From Anisus vortex (lineage: Eukaryota > Mollusca > Gastropoda > Planorbidae), in assembly GCA_949126835.1 (NCBI GenBank), contig OX421492.1:45653498-45717497 (forward strand): a DNA stretch of 64,000 nucleotides. The letters run 5' to 3'. A model generated the notes under the pieces. The model searched no databases. It was not told the DNA's origin and was given only the letters and a program-made list of their open reading frames with translations. Of the stretch, positions 10,330 through 52,087 are shown in pieces; position 1 is the stretch's first letter, and every line of letters begins with the position of its first letter. The position numbers and the translations under genes were made by a program.

Positions 10330-11084
10330 TGTTTTCGTGTTCTAAAATGTAGTGTCAACACCGATGTCCCACTCGTGAATGCAATCGGTTGTCCCAAATC
10401 GTCGGTTTAAAGTATTTCCACTGTGTCGAATGAAAAGCGACTCAAGGGTATGTAGTGAGGTTTGTCGTAGATACGAAAAACAGAAACTGGCCTTTTGTCA
10501 ATTATAGGTACAGCGCGTAACAAAAGGACAACTACATCTCCGACCACTCTCGAGGCTACTAGGTCACAATAGACAAATACAGTTTTTATATCACTATCGA
10601 TCTCTTGCTCTGCAATATTACTGGTTATCTCTTCTGTTCCGTTAAAAAGACCTAGAAATTTTCTCAACTTTTCGCTAATGGTAATCACGTCCCCTGGTTC
10701 GTTCACTTTTATGACAACTTTCTTTAAGGGTTTGTTACATTAAGTAGTTATTATTCTGACCTTTCCTTCAATGAACTCTGTTTTTAATATTAGTCTTTTC
10801 AAGGTTTTGATAGTTTGGTCTACATATTGAGGTTTACCAGGTGGTACTGTAAGTATTAAACTTGATCTCGCTTCTACTCCTTCTCTGGGCGAATCGTACT
10901 GGACCCACAATTCATTTACTTCAATAAGACAATAACGGTTATGAAATTGAATCTCTACCAAACCAACCTCGTACTGTGAATTCACATTGAGTGTTTGTGG
11001 TAGTTTGACACAGAAATGTCCCGCCGTGTTGTTGGGAAATATGGTTGGTGAAGCATTACTAGGGAGTGTCACATAAAAACTCAT
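10330..11084 (-). pseudogene. Polinton capsid-type (penton/minor capsid-like) protein, frameshifted
   Basis: The start at 11084 gives a conserved N-terminus (FYVTLPSNAS, FPNNTAGHFCVKLPQ, YEVGLVEIQF) that recurs in Polinton proteins. The frame stops at 10740 and resumes in another frame at 10706-10407 with the conserved C-terminal part (VYCDLVASRVVGDV, LRAVPI, PHYIPLSRFSFDTVEI). After one more stop the terminal TLHFR motif is readable to about 10340. I place it among the single-jelly-roll or penton-like structural proteins of Polintons; the structural role is from family memory and less sure than the family membership. At least two disabling changes are present. Confidence 0.65.
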
Positions 11085-11161
11085 TGTGAAACCTTGGTCC
11101 TTGAGATCTTGGGGTTAGGTAAAATATAACCTAGACAGCTTGACAGTAGCACGAGCCAGAG

Positions 11162-11389
11162 TTATCCTTCGTTCGCGTCGGCGGTTCCTCGAGTCAGATC
11201 AAATGAAAAGCCGATGACGACATATATAACTAGCATTTGAGAAATGAAAACAATTTCGGGTCGTGTCTTTAGTTTACCAAACCAAATCGAGATTGTGGAT
11301 GCTATGGATGTTTTTGACCGTGAGGAGACTGGTCTCGCTTCACCACAACCTATTGAGCTGATAGCTTCCTCAAACACTGTATCAGTCAT
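11162..11389 (-). CDS. Small Polinton ORF with one membrane segment
   Basis: 75 residues. The N-terminal half is Ser-rich and polar, then a hydrophobic stretch (IVFISQMLVIYVVIGFSF) could span a membrane. It sits between the capsid-type gene and the integrase on the same strand, the usual place for small accessory ORFs in Polintons. I do not recognise a specific family, and it may be partly decayed. Confidence 0.4.
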   Translation of the reverse strand: MTDTVFEEAISSIGCGEARPVSSRSKTSIASTISIWFGKLKTRPEIVFISQMLVIYVVIGFSFDLTRGTADANEG

Positions 11390-11410
11390 CGTCAGTGCTA
11401 GTCTTTATAT

Positions 11411-13097
11411 TTAGAAAGGAGCCTGTCTAAAAATCCAACTGTTGAATGACGGATTATATCCAAACGACTTGACTAAATATTCTTTACCCCCGGCCCCTTG
11501 TCTTTCTCGTATAATATGCTCAATGCGGTACACTTGTTTGTCTCCCACTTTCTTAAGCTCCTCTTTGTAAAACGAACCTTTCAACTCCTCACCTGAATCA
11601 TCTTTCAATACATACGTTATTGGTTTTGTCCTTGAATTCACGCGGCTAACTGTAAACAACTCTTCCGTCCAAGAAGTGTATAACCCTTTTTAAAATTGTG
11701 TTTGCTTTGAGCGATCCTGACTCGGTCCCCTTCTTTTCGGTCAGGGATGTCAAGGGGTGCATATAAAGTATTCCACACACGCTCCTGATTGCCCAAATTA
11801 ACCTCTATGGGGGCCATGCGAATACTCCTGTGATAGGAATGATTATAATTTTGAACCAATCGTTCTATTACATCGATGTAACTAAGACGGTTTGTTTTTG
11901 AAAAGTATCGTCACATTTTTTCCTTTAAGGTTCGGTTGAATCTTTCCACGATAGAGGCCTTGATATCTTCATTCTCACACACCCTCATGCACACCCTCAT
12001 CTTTTAGAAATTTTAAGAATGTTTTGTTGATGAACTCAGACCCCTTGTCAGTTTGAAAATTAGTCGGCTTGCTAGACGCAAAAATGTACGTACTGCCTCC
12101 ACTAAAGCTTTACCAGTTTTTGTCTTTATAGGAATAGCCCAGGCAAATTTACTAAACACGTCAATACAGGTCTTAAGGGGACGTCCATTAATTACGAAAA
12201 AGTTTGACAATTGTTGACAAGGGGGAGGGGGGGGGAGGTCAAGAAAAGTTGACGTCAACAATGTTACTTTTAAAGAAGTAAATAATGATACAAATTTATT
12301 ACAAAATTCTACATTTGTCCTGTTCAACTTACAACATGATTTTACGTTAATACAAATATATCGATTATGGAAACTACAGTTGGCATGTCCTTTTTGTATT
12401 CATCTTGTTAATTTGTAGATCTATGTATGGATGGAAATTTATGCAAAAGTTAGCAAGGCAAAGTGACCGACCAAAACTGTAGAAAACCTCACCTTCGCCG
12501 TCTAGCGTAGGGTTGCCAGACACATGGGTGTCAAAAGGAGGACATTGTGTTTCAATTGAATAGATTCGCATTAAACCCGCAATCAGTATAATTTTATTAC
12601 AAGAACTGCTACTAAGTTTTTAAGTGTGTATTGGTAAACTGAGCCAGAAACAGTTTTAAAGAGTCTAAAATTGTGTTACTTGTTTTGAGGGGGGGGGGGG
12701 GTAACCGATTGTTGACGTAATTATATAGGGGGGGGGTCTCTGAAAGTTTGACAGTTGTTGACAAGGGGGAGGGGGGAGGTAAAAAACGCTGAAAAATTGT
12801 TGACGTAATTAATGGACGTCCCCTAAGGTAAGATACACCGTCATTGTCATTTCGTAAGGTTCGCATATCTATTAGATCAGCTTGAAACTGTTGGTTTATA
12901 CCACCTGTTATTGTGGCGCGCCTTTGAAAGCGTCGCCGAATTGGTTTATGCAAAGTATAGGTATCCTGCTGACTTAGCCATTCTTTAATTTGTTCGGTTC
13001 CGATTTTGTGGTGTTTAAATACGCCTCCATAGGCCCCCGCTCGACTGGGGTCGAAGTAATGCTTTCTTAGTGTTTGGTCTGTTGCCATCCGTCCCAT
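11411..13097 (-). pseudogene. Polinton integrase with C-terminal chromodomain, broken
   Basis: Read from 13097 leftwards. The N-terminal part has RKHYFDPSRAGAYGG, QIKEWLSQQDTYTLHKPIRRRF and the first catalytic region QADLIDM. The core continues after the MITE with TCIDVFSKFAWAIPIKTKTG. The second Asp region near 12050 is degraded. After a broken stretch (11880-12010) comes NYNHSYHRSIRMAPIEVN (11859-11638) and finally a chromodomain-like end (YLVKSFGYNPSFNSWI, 11659-11411). The enzyme would integrate Polinton DNA. Disruptions are the 647-bp MITE at 12177-12823, several stops and frameshifts, and loss of the second catalytic motif. Confidence 0.85.
12177..12823. mobile_element. Harbinger-like MITE inside the Polinton integrase
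   Basis: The 20-bp terminal inverted repeats GGGGACGTCCATTAATTACG are perfect (12177-12196 and 12804-12823). They are flanked by a 3-bp duplication TAA (12174-12176 and 12824-12826). A 3-bp TNA duplication with G-rich ends fits PIF/Harbinger. The interior holds subterminal repeats of GACARTTGTTGACAAGGGGGAGG and long G runs, with no transposase. Removing the element and one TAA restores contiguous integrase sequence. A related right end lies at about 40095-40193. Confidence 0.85.
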
Positions 13098-13114
13098 TTG
13101 ACAGGGGTTGGTAT

Positions 13115-13281
13115 GTTACTCTTCTAGTATGTTTAGCTGGAGGTGATTTGTCTTGGTGCTTCTTCTTCTTCTTAGATTGACTTTTTGATTTGTGTTAGAC
13201 GAGGTGGGTATTTCGTTGGTGTTGTTGTTTTTTTTGTCGAGTCGGATATTTCGATCGCGTCTTCTGTTTTAGGTTCGACTG
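13115..13281 (-). other. Polinton inter-gene stretch, nothing recognised
   Basis: Low-complexity CTTCTTCTTCTT and T-rich sequence lies between the integrase start and the next gene. No ORF can be supported. Confidence 0.4.
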
Positions 13282-13596
13282 TTATTTTTGTTCTTGTGTT
13301 TTGTCTGTAACCGTTGTTGTATAATTTGATTGTATTGTTGGGGCTAGGGGTGGTTTCATATCGATTAATCCTAATGGTTTGTGTCTGTACTCGGCGAGGC
13401 GATTCGTATAGAGCTGCAGTGTTTGTTGATATTGTTTCACTTTGTCGCGTGGTGACAAGACTTCTCTGTCTAGAATATGTTGCATTTGCATATCTAAGTC
13501 TCGTAGGCTATCATTAAGTGTATCAGGTGGTACATAGGGTTTTTGGTTCATAGACTCTAATAAACGAGGGTCGATCAAAATCATTTTCTTGGCCAT
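13282..13596 (-). CDS. Conserved small Polinton protein (MAKKMILIDPR type)
   Basis: An intact 104-residue ORF. The N-terminus MAKKMILIDPRLLE, the central LRDLDMQMQHILDRE and the KVKQYQQTLQLYTNRL helix match a small protein that recurs beside the ATPase in Polintons; its function is unknown to me. It is predicted helical and soluble, with no signal peptide. It lies 2 nt downstream of the preceding gene on the same strand, suggesting a shared transcript. Confidence 0.65.
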   Translation of the reverse strand: MAKKMILIDPRLLESMNQKPYVPPDTLNDSLRDLDMQMQHILDREVLSPRDKVKQYQQTLQLYTNRLAEYRHKPLGLIDMKPPLAPTIQSNYTTTVTDKTQEQK

Positions 13597-13598
13597 TG

Positions 13599-13922
13599 TT
13601 AAAAACCCAAGACGCCTTTAAGCACGTTAATGACAGGTCCCAATAATGCACCGATAAAACCGCCTTGTTGCAAAATCTGCTTTCGTCTTTTGACCGTCAA
13701 TTTCTTTTTGGTAAGTTCCCTTAGACTTGCTTTGTGCCGACGCAAACGTCTCTTCTGAGCTGGTGTGAGTGGAACATTTACTTTTAAAACATTGTGACAA
13801 CATTCACATAAAGTCTGCACGAGTTGTGGTGACGCATTTTTCACAACCGCCTTCACGGTGGGCGGGTTAGCCCGACATAAGAAGCGTAACATTTCACCTT
13901 GTCGTTTCACATTTTCAGACAT
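13599..13922 (-). CDS. Conserved small basic Polinton protein
   Basis: An intact 107-residue ORF with a QLVQTLCECCHNVLKVNVPLT core, a highly basic middle (KRRLRRHK, KKKLTVKRRKQ) and a hydrophobic Gly-rich C-terminus (GGFIGALLGPVINVLKG). This layout recurs in Polintons. The basic stretch suggests nucleic-acid binding and the tail suggests membrane or capsid contact; both roles are inference. Its stop is followed after 2 nt by the next ATG. Confidence 0.65.
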   Translation of the reverse strand: MSENVKRQGEMLRFLCRANPPTVKAVVKNASPQLVQTLCECCHNVLKVNVPLTPAQKRRLRRHKASLRELTKKKLTVKRRKQILQQGGFIGALLGPVINVLKGVLGF

Positions 13923-13923
13923 T

Positions 13924-14531
13924 TTATTTGGGGACGTAAACCACTTGGTTTTCGTAAGGAAATACAGAACTGCGTAATCTCATATGATCCGGTGTTTCCT
14001 GTCGAAGGTCCAGCAACAAATAACCATGAGGGGCCGAGGTTGCGTCTTTAAAACTTTCATGGACATAGGATGCGCGACCGGGGTACATTTGTTTTGCTAA
14101 ATGAGAAATCTGCGATCTGTCTCTGGGGCTTTTGAACAACACAAGGTAATGCGAGTTGAGACTTATCGTTCTTTGTTTTTTCCGAACAAAATTTGCACGA
14201 TATACATAACGCTGATGTCACGGTGGTGACTTCCCTTAGTAAATAATTTAGTGATCCGGTCATCTGTTTCAGCCAATAAATCGTCTATTACAACTAGACG
14301 TCGACACCTCCTCTCACCTGTCGGCCATTGTTCCATGTCAGGAAGACCTTCTACAAATTGAACGCCCTTCATAGTTTCGTATAGTGGCTGCCATTCCCCG
14401 TAACACCATATAATTTCCTCTGGGGTGGGGTCTGGTAGATGTGCCAAAAATTTGTTTACGAAAACGGTTTTACCACTACCTGTCGGGCCAGCAATAAGTG
14501 CTGTAAAGGGCTGTTTCCACCTAGGATCCAT
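13924..14531 (-). pseudogene. Polinton FtsK/HerA-type packaging ATPase, one frameshift
   Basis: It starts at 14531. Walker A GPTGSGKT lies at residues about 15-22 and Walker B LVVIDDL at about 80-86, then HRDISVMYIVQ. The first frame ends at 14163 and the rest continues in another frame from about 14160 to 13924 (LVLFKSPRDRSQI, LAKQMYPGR, HGYLLLDLRQETPD, ending NQVVYVPK). This is the A32/FtsK-like DNA-packaging ATPase of Polintons and related viruses, of about the usual 200 residues. Only one frameshift separates the halves. It is the first gene after the promoter-like block at 14600-15000. Confidence 0.85.
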
Positions 14532-14619
14532 TGCGATTAATGTTTTGTTTGTGTTGTGTATTTTTATTTATTTCTCGCTTACACCCCTTGGTTACAGTAA
14601 AAAATACCCTAATAATTAC

Positions 14620-15000
14620 ACAATTATTACCCTTCCGCCACGTAACATCACGTGGATCGGCCATCTTGGGCGCCATATTGTTTTCCGGCTAAATACCACG
14701 TGTTGGCTCCTCAAAAACAACACGTGGAGCCGCCATATTGGGTCGGCCATATTGGATCCGCCATCTTGAGCGCCATTTTGAAAAATACCCTCGTGTAACA
14801 CCACGTGGATCCGCCATATTGGATCCGCCATCTTGGGCGCCATCTTGGATGCTCTCTTGGACGCCATCTTGGCTCCTCGTGTAACAACACGTGGATCCGC
14901 CATCTTGGGTGACGTCACTTCCGGTCGAAAGGTCACTTCCGGTCTAAAGGTCACCCGTTGGCGGGTCACTTCCGGGGTCAAAGGTCACTCGCCACCCGCT
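14620..15000. promoter_or_regulatory. Polinton terminal block packed with known activator-site words
   Basis: CACGTG E-box words occur at 14649, 14697, 14721, 14802 and 14888. GCCATnTTG (YY1-like) words occur about ten times. ACTTCCGG (ETS-like) lies at 14917, 14935 and 14968, TGACGTCA (CRE) at 14910, and AGGTCA half-sites at 14930, 14948 and 14982. GGGTCAAAGGTCA at 14975-14987 is a direct repeat with one-base spacing (DR1). The block lies upstream of the ATPase and the other minus-strand Polinton genes. The words are seen; regulatory use is inference. It may also be the element's terminal repeat. Confidence 0.5.
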
Positions 15001-17975
15001 GGGGTGATTGATTCCCACCTACTATACTACTGTCGAAATGCAGGGGCCTCTAAAGAGGCCAAGCCCCCCCCCCCCCCCGGGCCCCAAAATCCCTTGCAAC
15101 GGCACTGGCTTTTGCTCAACTTATATTTCTTTAATATCAAAACTGGTTTTATAAATCAAAGGCTATATAAATCTAATTTATTCAAATTAAAACCGAAACA
15201 ATCGGAATGAAACTATGATAATGAACAAAAACACCGAACTTCGTTTTCTAACGAGCTGAGCCAGATATTTAATTTATACTCACGCTAGCCCCTACTTTCT
15301 CTTCTAAAAATCTAATCACCGCCCCCATCTGCATTTCTCAGATACAGCCTAAATATAGTAATAGATCAAGGTTAAGTACAGAATGGGCTTTATATGACCT
15401 TTTACGTCACAATTATACAGTAGACATAAGTAGATAAAGCCTTTGTCAAAGCTCAAAATTACCCTTCTAATAAGTGAAGCAAATCTTAATTTTGGTAAAT
15501 AAAAAATCAGTGGAGTTGAATCTATTTCAGGTAGGCTACTTTCGTACCGCCCACTGGCCCTTCAGCTATCCCTACTGTTGCCGGGAACATCAGCGCCCCC
15601 CCCCCCCTTTCCAGAGCTTCTCACCGCCCCTGGGGCGCTTAGTTAATTATTATGATTAACTACATTTTAAAATGTAACTTTTTAATAAGAATATTCTAGA
15701 TGAGCCAATCTTTTATCAAACCTTTGTGAGCCTATTCAAAATTGAAACATTTGTATAAAACAGTTTGAGTGTAATTAAATAAGAAGTCAACTTCTACTAA
15801 TCTATATTTATTCATTATTCCTTTTGTTTACAATTTGTGTTTCAAATTTTATTTCTACTTTAACTCTCCTAAAATTTCTGGTATGAACTTAGGCTAAATG
15901 TGCCGCCCCACTAGAAGTACCACCCCCGGGCATATGCCCCCCTCTGCCAGACTTTTACTGAGCAAAAAGTCGGGATAACACACTGAACGCTATTTTTTGT
16001 TTAACTAATGTTGTATGTATACACAGATTTCTAGTTCAAAAACTTAAAAAAAACTCAATAAAAATAAATAAATATTAAGGTTAAAGTAGAGTCATTATAA
16101 ATAACGATGAAATGGGAGTGAGGAAAACCAAGGGTGAGCGTAGGTGTCCCGTTAGGCCTGTTGATGCCATGAGGTATTTTCCTTCCCTCTATACCGATTT
16201 TTTACTATTGGCAAAATAATCTATATTATTTTCCGATTTATTTTAATGGTATAGTGAAAAAGTGTGTTTATCTGTCCGTATGTTTAAGTGTCGTGTGATT
16301 AAGTGTCCGTATGTTTATCTGTCGTGGGTTAAGTGTCCGTATGTTTAAATGTTGTGTGATTAAATGTCCGTATGTTTATCTGTCGTGTGGTTAAGTGTCT
16401 ATGTTTAAGTGTAGCATGTTTAAATGTCGGATAACCATATTTTCTTAGTGAAGATTTTCAAGATTATGGTAATAACATTTTATTTTATAATAAAGGGTCG
16501 CCGTGCATAGCGAATTTGGGAGATCTTTTAAAAATATAAGGCTGATGCAAAATCTTTTGTGAAATAATTCCCTTCCATTGCTTGGGCTTGTATTTGAATT
16601 CAACAACTGTTAAAGAGAATGTATGAATTTGATTGCTTAATGCAAGCACAGTGATATTGGCATAAGCCTGCTAACTGGTGGCATCATGGTGTGTTCACAA
16701 AGTCAAGCAGCTTGGAAAAAGTTTATTAGTATTAGATTATTAGTTGAAGAAATATTTCATGGCCAAATCACAGTTTTTTGTTTTTACCCGTTTTATTTTC
16801 CCCAAACCCAAAGCAATTCTATAGCTACAAGATATTACATTAAGAACAACACAGAAACAAGTTTATTTGATTAAAAAAAACTTTTAATAGTAACATTTGG
16901 ATTGTAACATGTTCATTTGTTTAACAAATATTACATTGAAATGAAAATGTCAACAGAAATCATTGACACAATAATGGTCCAGACTTCTGAGATGCCAACT
17001 TTTATTATTAGTATTAGTTTTTAATATTCCTTACTACTTGCATTAGATACAGTGAAGACTAAGACAAAAACTAAAGATGCAATGTGTTTTTAAATGACAA
17101 TATCTAGATCTGTACTAGCAGCAATAACTATTCCAGGTTTCATTACATTAATTAAAACAAATAGACTGTCTAACCACTAACTAGTATTGCCAGAAATTTC
17201 TTACAATATATCAATCTGTCTTGTGGCCTAATGCTTTGTAAGAATCATGAATAAACATGGCTTGGAATCTTGGGTTGTCATAAGTTTGCCTATAGACCAA
17301 AGTTGAACAAAAGAAGACAATTCTCACACTGGAACTGCCACGTCCAGAAAGGAAGAATGTTTACAAGTTCAGCTAGTAAAAGTATCTAACTAAACTAAGG
17401 TCCTGAAAAAAAAACATGTGAACAAAATGGAAAAAATAAAATAATAGAAATAGACAACTCCATTTAGCTCTTTGAATGAATGAATGTGCTCAAAAATTAA
17501 TGCAAATATAAAATAATTTAATGAACGTTTTAATGGTATTTTTTTTACAAACATTGTTAAAGACATATAATATAAGAATAAGTCAAATTTGTATTCTAAG
17601 CAGTTACAAAAGTTTTCAAAAGTCTTGTTGAGTTCTTGGACTACTTAAACTGATTCTAGAATTATCTCCTAACTGTATAATCTCTTGCCCACAATGACCA
17701 CTTTCAAAACAAATGATTGCGCAGCCCTTTGTTTCCTAATGTACTCTCCACTCAAAATGAAACAATGTTTGGAAAGGAAAGTCTTAAAGAAAAAATATGT
17801 TCGTTTATTACAAGCATTCTAATGAGGAAAAAAGTTTCATTAATATTGAAAATAAAGGAGATTTCTTATGTATTACTTCACTTAAAAAATCAACTTATTA
17901 TTTCAATTGGAGCTGCATTCAATTACTTATTCTAAAATTTCTACTACAATCATCTAAAATGGTTTGAAACATATC
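15001..17975. other. Downstream flank of PRPF40: mixed old repeats, no gene
   Basis: 15060-15080 and 15596-15607 are long C runs. Bases 15540-15645 (ACCGCCCACTGGCCCTTCA, CTTCTCACCGCCCC) match the right part of the hAT element at 18401-20183 and are a diverged copy. 15900-15950 is another C-rich fragment. The rest is AT-rich. The 3' untranslated region of PRPF40 must begin at 17975 and run left; a minus-strand AATAAA at about 16864-16869 is one candidate signal but not the only one. No convincing ORF. Confidence 0.6.
16262..16432. repeat. Tandem repeat of about 31 bp
   Basis: Five imperfect copies of TGTCCGTATGTTTAtcTGTCGTGTG followed by a TTAAG-type tail, with alternating variants (TTTAAGTG and TTTATCTG). 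Confidence 0.75.
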
Positions 17976-48671
<30,696 letters not shown>

Positions 48672-49210
48672 GTTGTCAAAGTTAAAATTAAGGATCGATT
48701 TTTTCAAATGAAGAAATGTGCTATTATTACCGAAACAAACTTTTAAAGGTGTAATTAATTAGTTACGCCTAGATTAAAGATATCTAGACTATCGTAATGT
48801 TTTTTTTTTCCTGTTTTTTTTTAACTCGATAATACTCTAATTTCTTTTTTCTAGCTTATAATGTTAATAATAATAATAATAATAATGACATTTGTATAGC
48901 GCTGCCAACAAACATAATGTAAGCTCGGAGCGCATTTAACATAACAACTAAGAACACGGATACAATCTATAGGCCAAGAGATAAAAAACTAAATGATGAT
49001 TCTAAAACTTTACAAACATAGAACAAATCAAACAACTAAAACATAATAACCGACCTAACATATAAGTAAGACAGTGGGGCCCTAAAGCATGTTAACTAAG
49101 ATAAATATTGAAATAATGAGTTTTTAAGTTCTTTTTGAAGGAATCAATGGAGCTTGTTTGCCTGAGTTGAATGGGAAGTAGATAAGATAAGATAAGATAA
49201 GATTTCTTTA
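48672..49210. other. Upstream flank of PRPF40
   Basis: AT-rich. It must hold the PRPF40 promoter and 5' untranslated region, but no TATA box or initiator can be chosen with confidence. Bases 48870-48940 (ACATTTGTATAGCGCTG, GCTCGGAGCGC) are a fragment of a widespread SINE-type tail. A (GATAA)n run lies at 49177-49203. Confidence 0.5.
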
Positions 49211-49319
49211 TTGATCCAAACAAATAGAAATTTGTCTTGATTACAGATGTTTTGTCCTTCAGCATATTTAAAAAAAAAAATAAAAAAAATAAAAAAAATA
49301 TTAGTTATTTGTATACAAT

Positions 49320-50420
49320 CACAATCTGGCAAGGTAAAAGTGTGGAAGAAGTTAGAGAATACGGCGTTGGATTTGCTGTCCGGAACTCTTTCCAGGGGAT
49401 GATAGTACCCTGCCAACAGGGACTGAAAGACTACTTTTACTCCGCCTCCACACCTCAACAGGTCCAGCCAACCTAATCAGTGCATACGCACCAACTCTCA
49501 GCGCCACCACGCACACCAAAGATGAGTTCTATGACCAGCTAGGCACAATCCCCAAAGATGAGCATTTGATATTATTGGGCGACTTCAATGCTAGGGTGGG
49601 TGCTGACTACGTTTCATGGCCCTCCTGTTTGGGAAGATTCGGCACGGGAAAGATGAACGAAAACGGACAGAGACTCTTGGAACTGTGTTCTTATATTATC
49701 ATGATCTATGCATCACCAACACTTTCTTTCAGACAAAGCCCTAGCATAGGGTATCATGGAGACATCCCCGCTCTAAACACTGGCACCAGCTGGACCTGAT
49801 CATCACCAGGCGTTCAGCAATGAAGCAGGTTCTCCTCACTCGCACTTTCCATAGTGCAGACTGCGACACTGATCATTCACTGGTGTGTTGCAAGATGAGA
49901 TTGCTGCCCAAGAAAATCCACCGATTCAGGCCAGAAGGCAGACCCCGCATTGATGTGAGCAAGACATATCACCCAGACAGGAAAACAGAGTTCATGCAGG
50001 CCCTATCAAACTCACTAGACACTGATCTCTCTGGCCTGAGTGCCAAAGAAAAGTGGGACAACTTCAGAGAAACAATACACAGCACAGCCATGCAGGTCTT
50101 TGGAAGAAAAAAGACTAAAAACAATGACTGGTTCGAGGCCAACTCCGCCACGCTCACCCCCGCCATAGAAGAAAGACGAAGTGCTCATAAAAAATACAAG
50201 CATTCCCCCAATCAACAGACACTGCAGGCATATAGATCAGCCAGGAGCAGGGTTCAGAGGCTAGCAAGGCAGAGCGCAATTGACTATTGGCTTCAACTAT
50301 GCCAGAGCATTCAGCTATCGGCTGACACTGGAAACATAAGAGGCATGTACGATGGCATAAAAAAAGGCCATGGGTCCTACAAAGAAGGTCACAGCCCCAC
50401 TGAAGTCTTCAACAGGTGAG
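49320..50420 (+). pseudogene. LINE apurinic-type endonuclease and linker
   Basis: The pieces at 49320-49476, 49566-49799 and 49820-50419 are in different frames. The first conserved Glu/Asn motifs are missing through 5' truncation. GDFNARVG and the final DTDHSLV (catalytic Asp-His) are visible. The frame break near 49790 falls inside the KHWHQLDLIITRR-like segment. The endonuclease would nick target DNA to prime reverse transcription. Confidence 0.8.
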
Positions 50421-52087
50421 ATAATTCATGACAAGAGCAAACAGATGGACAGATGGGTGGAACACTACTCAGAATTGTACTCCAGGCAAAACCACATCAC
50501 ACAAGAGGCCATCGAGGCTATCCAAAGTCTCCCCCTCATGGCAGAACTAGATGACATACCTACTTTGGCAGAGCTAAAAGAAGCTATCGAGCGATTACAA
50601 ATAGCAAAGGCTCCAGGTCAAGACGGTATCCCACCAGTCATCAAGTGTGGCAGCAGCGTATTAATGGAGCACCTGCACGGTCTCCTCTGCCAGTGCTGGG
50701 AAGAAGGAGCAGTACCCGAGGACATGAGAAATGCCAACAAAATTACCCTGTATAAAAATAAGGGAGATAGAAGTGACTGTAATAATTACAGGGGCATATC
50801 CCTCCTCAGTATTGTGGGAAAGGTCTTTGCTCGTGTTGTTCTAAAGAAACTGCAAAAGCTCGCTGAGAGAGTTATCCCGAATCACAGTGCGGATTCCGAG
50901 CAGAAAGGTCCACAATCGATATGATCTTCTCACTAAGACAACTCCAAGAAAAGTGCCGCGAGCAACATATGCCCCTCTATCTGGCTTTCATTGATCTGAC
51001 AAAGGCTTTCGACCTGGTCAGCAGAGATGGACTCTTTACAGTCTTGGCAAAGGTTGGCTGCCCACCAAAACTGCTGAAGATAATACAGTCATTCCATGAT
51101 GGAATGAAAGGCACAGTGCAGTATGACGGATCAACTTCGGCCGCATTTGACATCCTCAGTGGAGTCAAGCAGGGTTGTGTCCCAACACTCTTTGGCATCT
51201 TTTTTGCCAGCCTGTTGAGACATGCCTTTGGAACTTCAACCGAGGGGGTATACCTACACACCTGTTCTGATGGTAAACTTTTCAACCTGGCCAGGCTTAA
51301 GTCTAAGAGGAAGATACGGGAGACTGTGATTAGGGACATGCTTTTTGCAGATGACGCTGCCTTAGCCATACACACAGAGGCAGAACTGCAAAGCCTAATG
51401 GACCGCTTTGCCAAGGCCGCTAACGACTTTGGCCTCACTATCAGCCTAAAAAAGACAAATGTGATGGCCCAGGAAGCTGATTCTCCCAAAATTACCATCA
51501 ACGACAGCGAACTCGAGGCTGTGGAGCATTACACATACCTTGGCTCCACCATCACTAGCAACCTATCTCTAGATGCAGAGCTCAACACAAGGATCGGCAA
51601 GGCCTCCACAACACTGGCCAGACTATCACACAGAGTGTGGAACAACAAAAAGCTGACCATAAGAACCAAGGTTGCTGTGTACCGTGCGTGTGTGCTAAGC
51701 ACTCTACTCTATGCCAGCGAAACCTGGACCCTATACTCTAGTCAAGAGAAGAGATTGAGTGCTTTTCACATGCGCTGCCTCCGACGCATACTCGGGATCT
51801 CCTGGCAGGACCATGTCACGAACAACGAGGTGCTGCAGCAGGCTGGGATGCCAAGCATGCCTACTCTGATCCGCCAACGCCGGCTCAGATGGTTGGGACA
51901 TGTGTTTAGGATGGACGATGGCAGAATACCCAAAGACATCCTATACTCTGAACTAGCCAGTGGAAAGAGGACTGCAGGCCGGCCCCACCTCCGTTTTAGG
52001 GATGTCTGCAAGAGAGACATGGAAGCCCTAGCCATGGACATAAACAGCTGGGAGGAACTTGCCAAGGACAGGTCCAGTTGGAGATGA
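50420..52087 (+). pseudogene. LINE reverse transcriptase
   Basis: The fingers/palm part in 50370-50924 has KAPGQDGIPPVIK, NYRGISLLSIVGKVFARV. After a one-base frame change near 50905 the palm continues in 50921-52087 with LAFIDLTKAFDLV (first Asp), LSGVKQGCV, the catalytic FADD box (DMLFADDAAL), KTNVM, and YLGSTI. The thumb follows (RLSHRVWNNKKLT, YASETWTL, RCLRRILGISWQDHVTN) and then RWLGHVFRM. Two frameshifts or more separate it from the endonuclease. The catalytic residues themselves are kept. Confidence 0.9.

Larger units (their letters stand above)
1633..15000 (-). mobile_element. Decayed Polinton/Maverick (adintovirus-like) element, interrupted by two insertions
   Basis: Minus-strand genes in the order packaging ATPase, two small conserved proteins, integrase with chromodomain, small membrane ORF, capsid-type protein and small core-like protein are characteristic of Polintons. 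No DNA polymerase B, maturation protease or double-jelly-roll major capsid gene is seen, so the element is deleted on its left side. The right end (about 14600-15000) is a repeat-rich, GC-richer block that may be the terminal repeat. Several genes have frameshifts or stops, so the copy is not functional. Bases 2080-10238 are a later retrotransposon and 12177-12823 a later MITE. Confidence 0.85.

Noticed and set aside
14425..15210. Plus-strand ORFs across the Polinton end
   Set aside because: They are translations of the repeated GCCATCTTGG and CACGTGGATCC words and are antisense to the ATPase.
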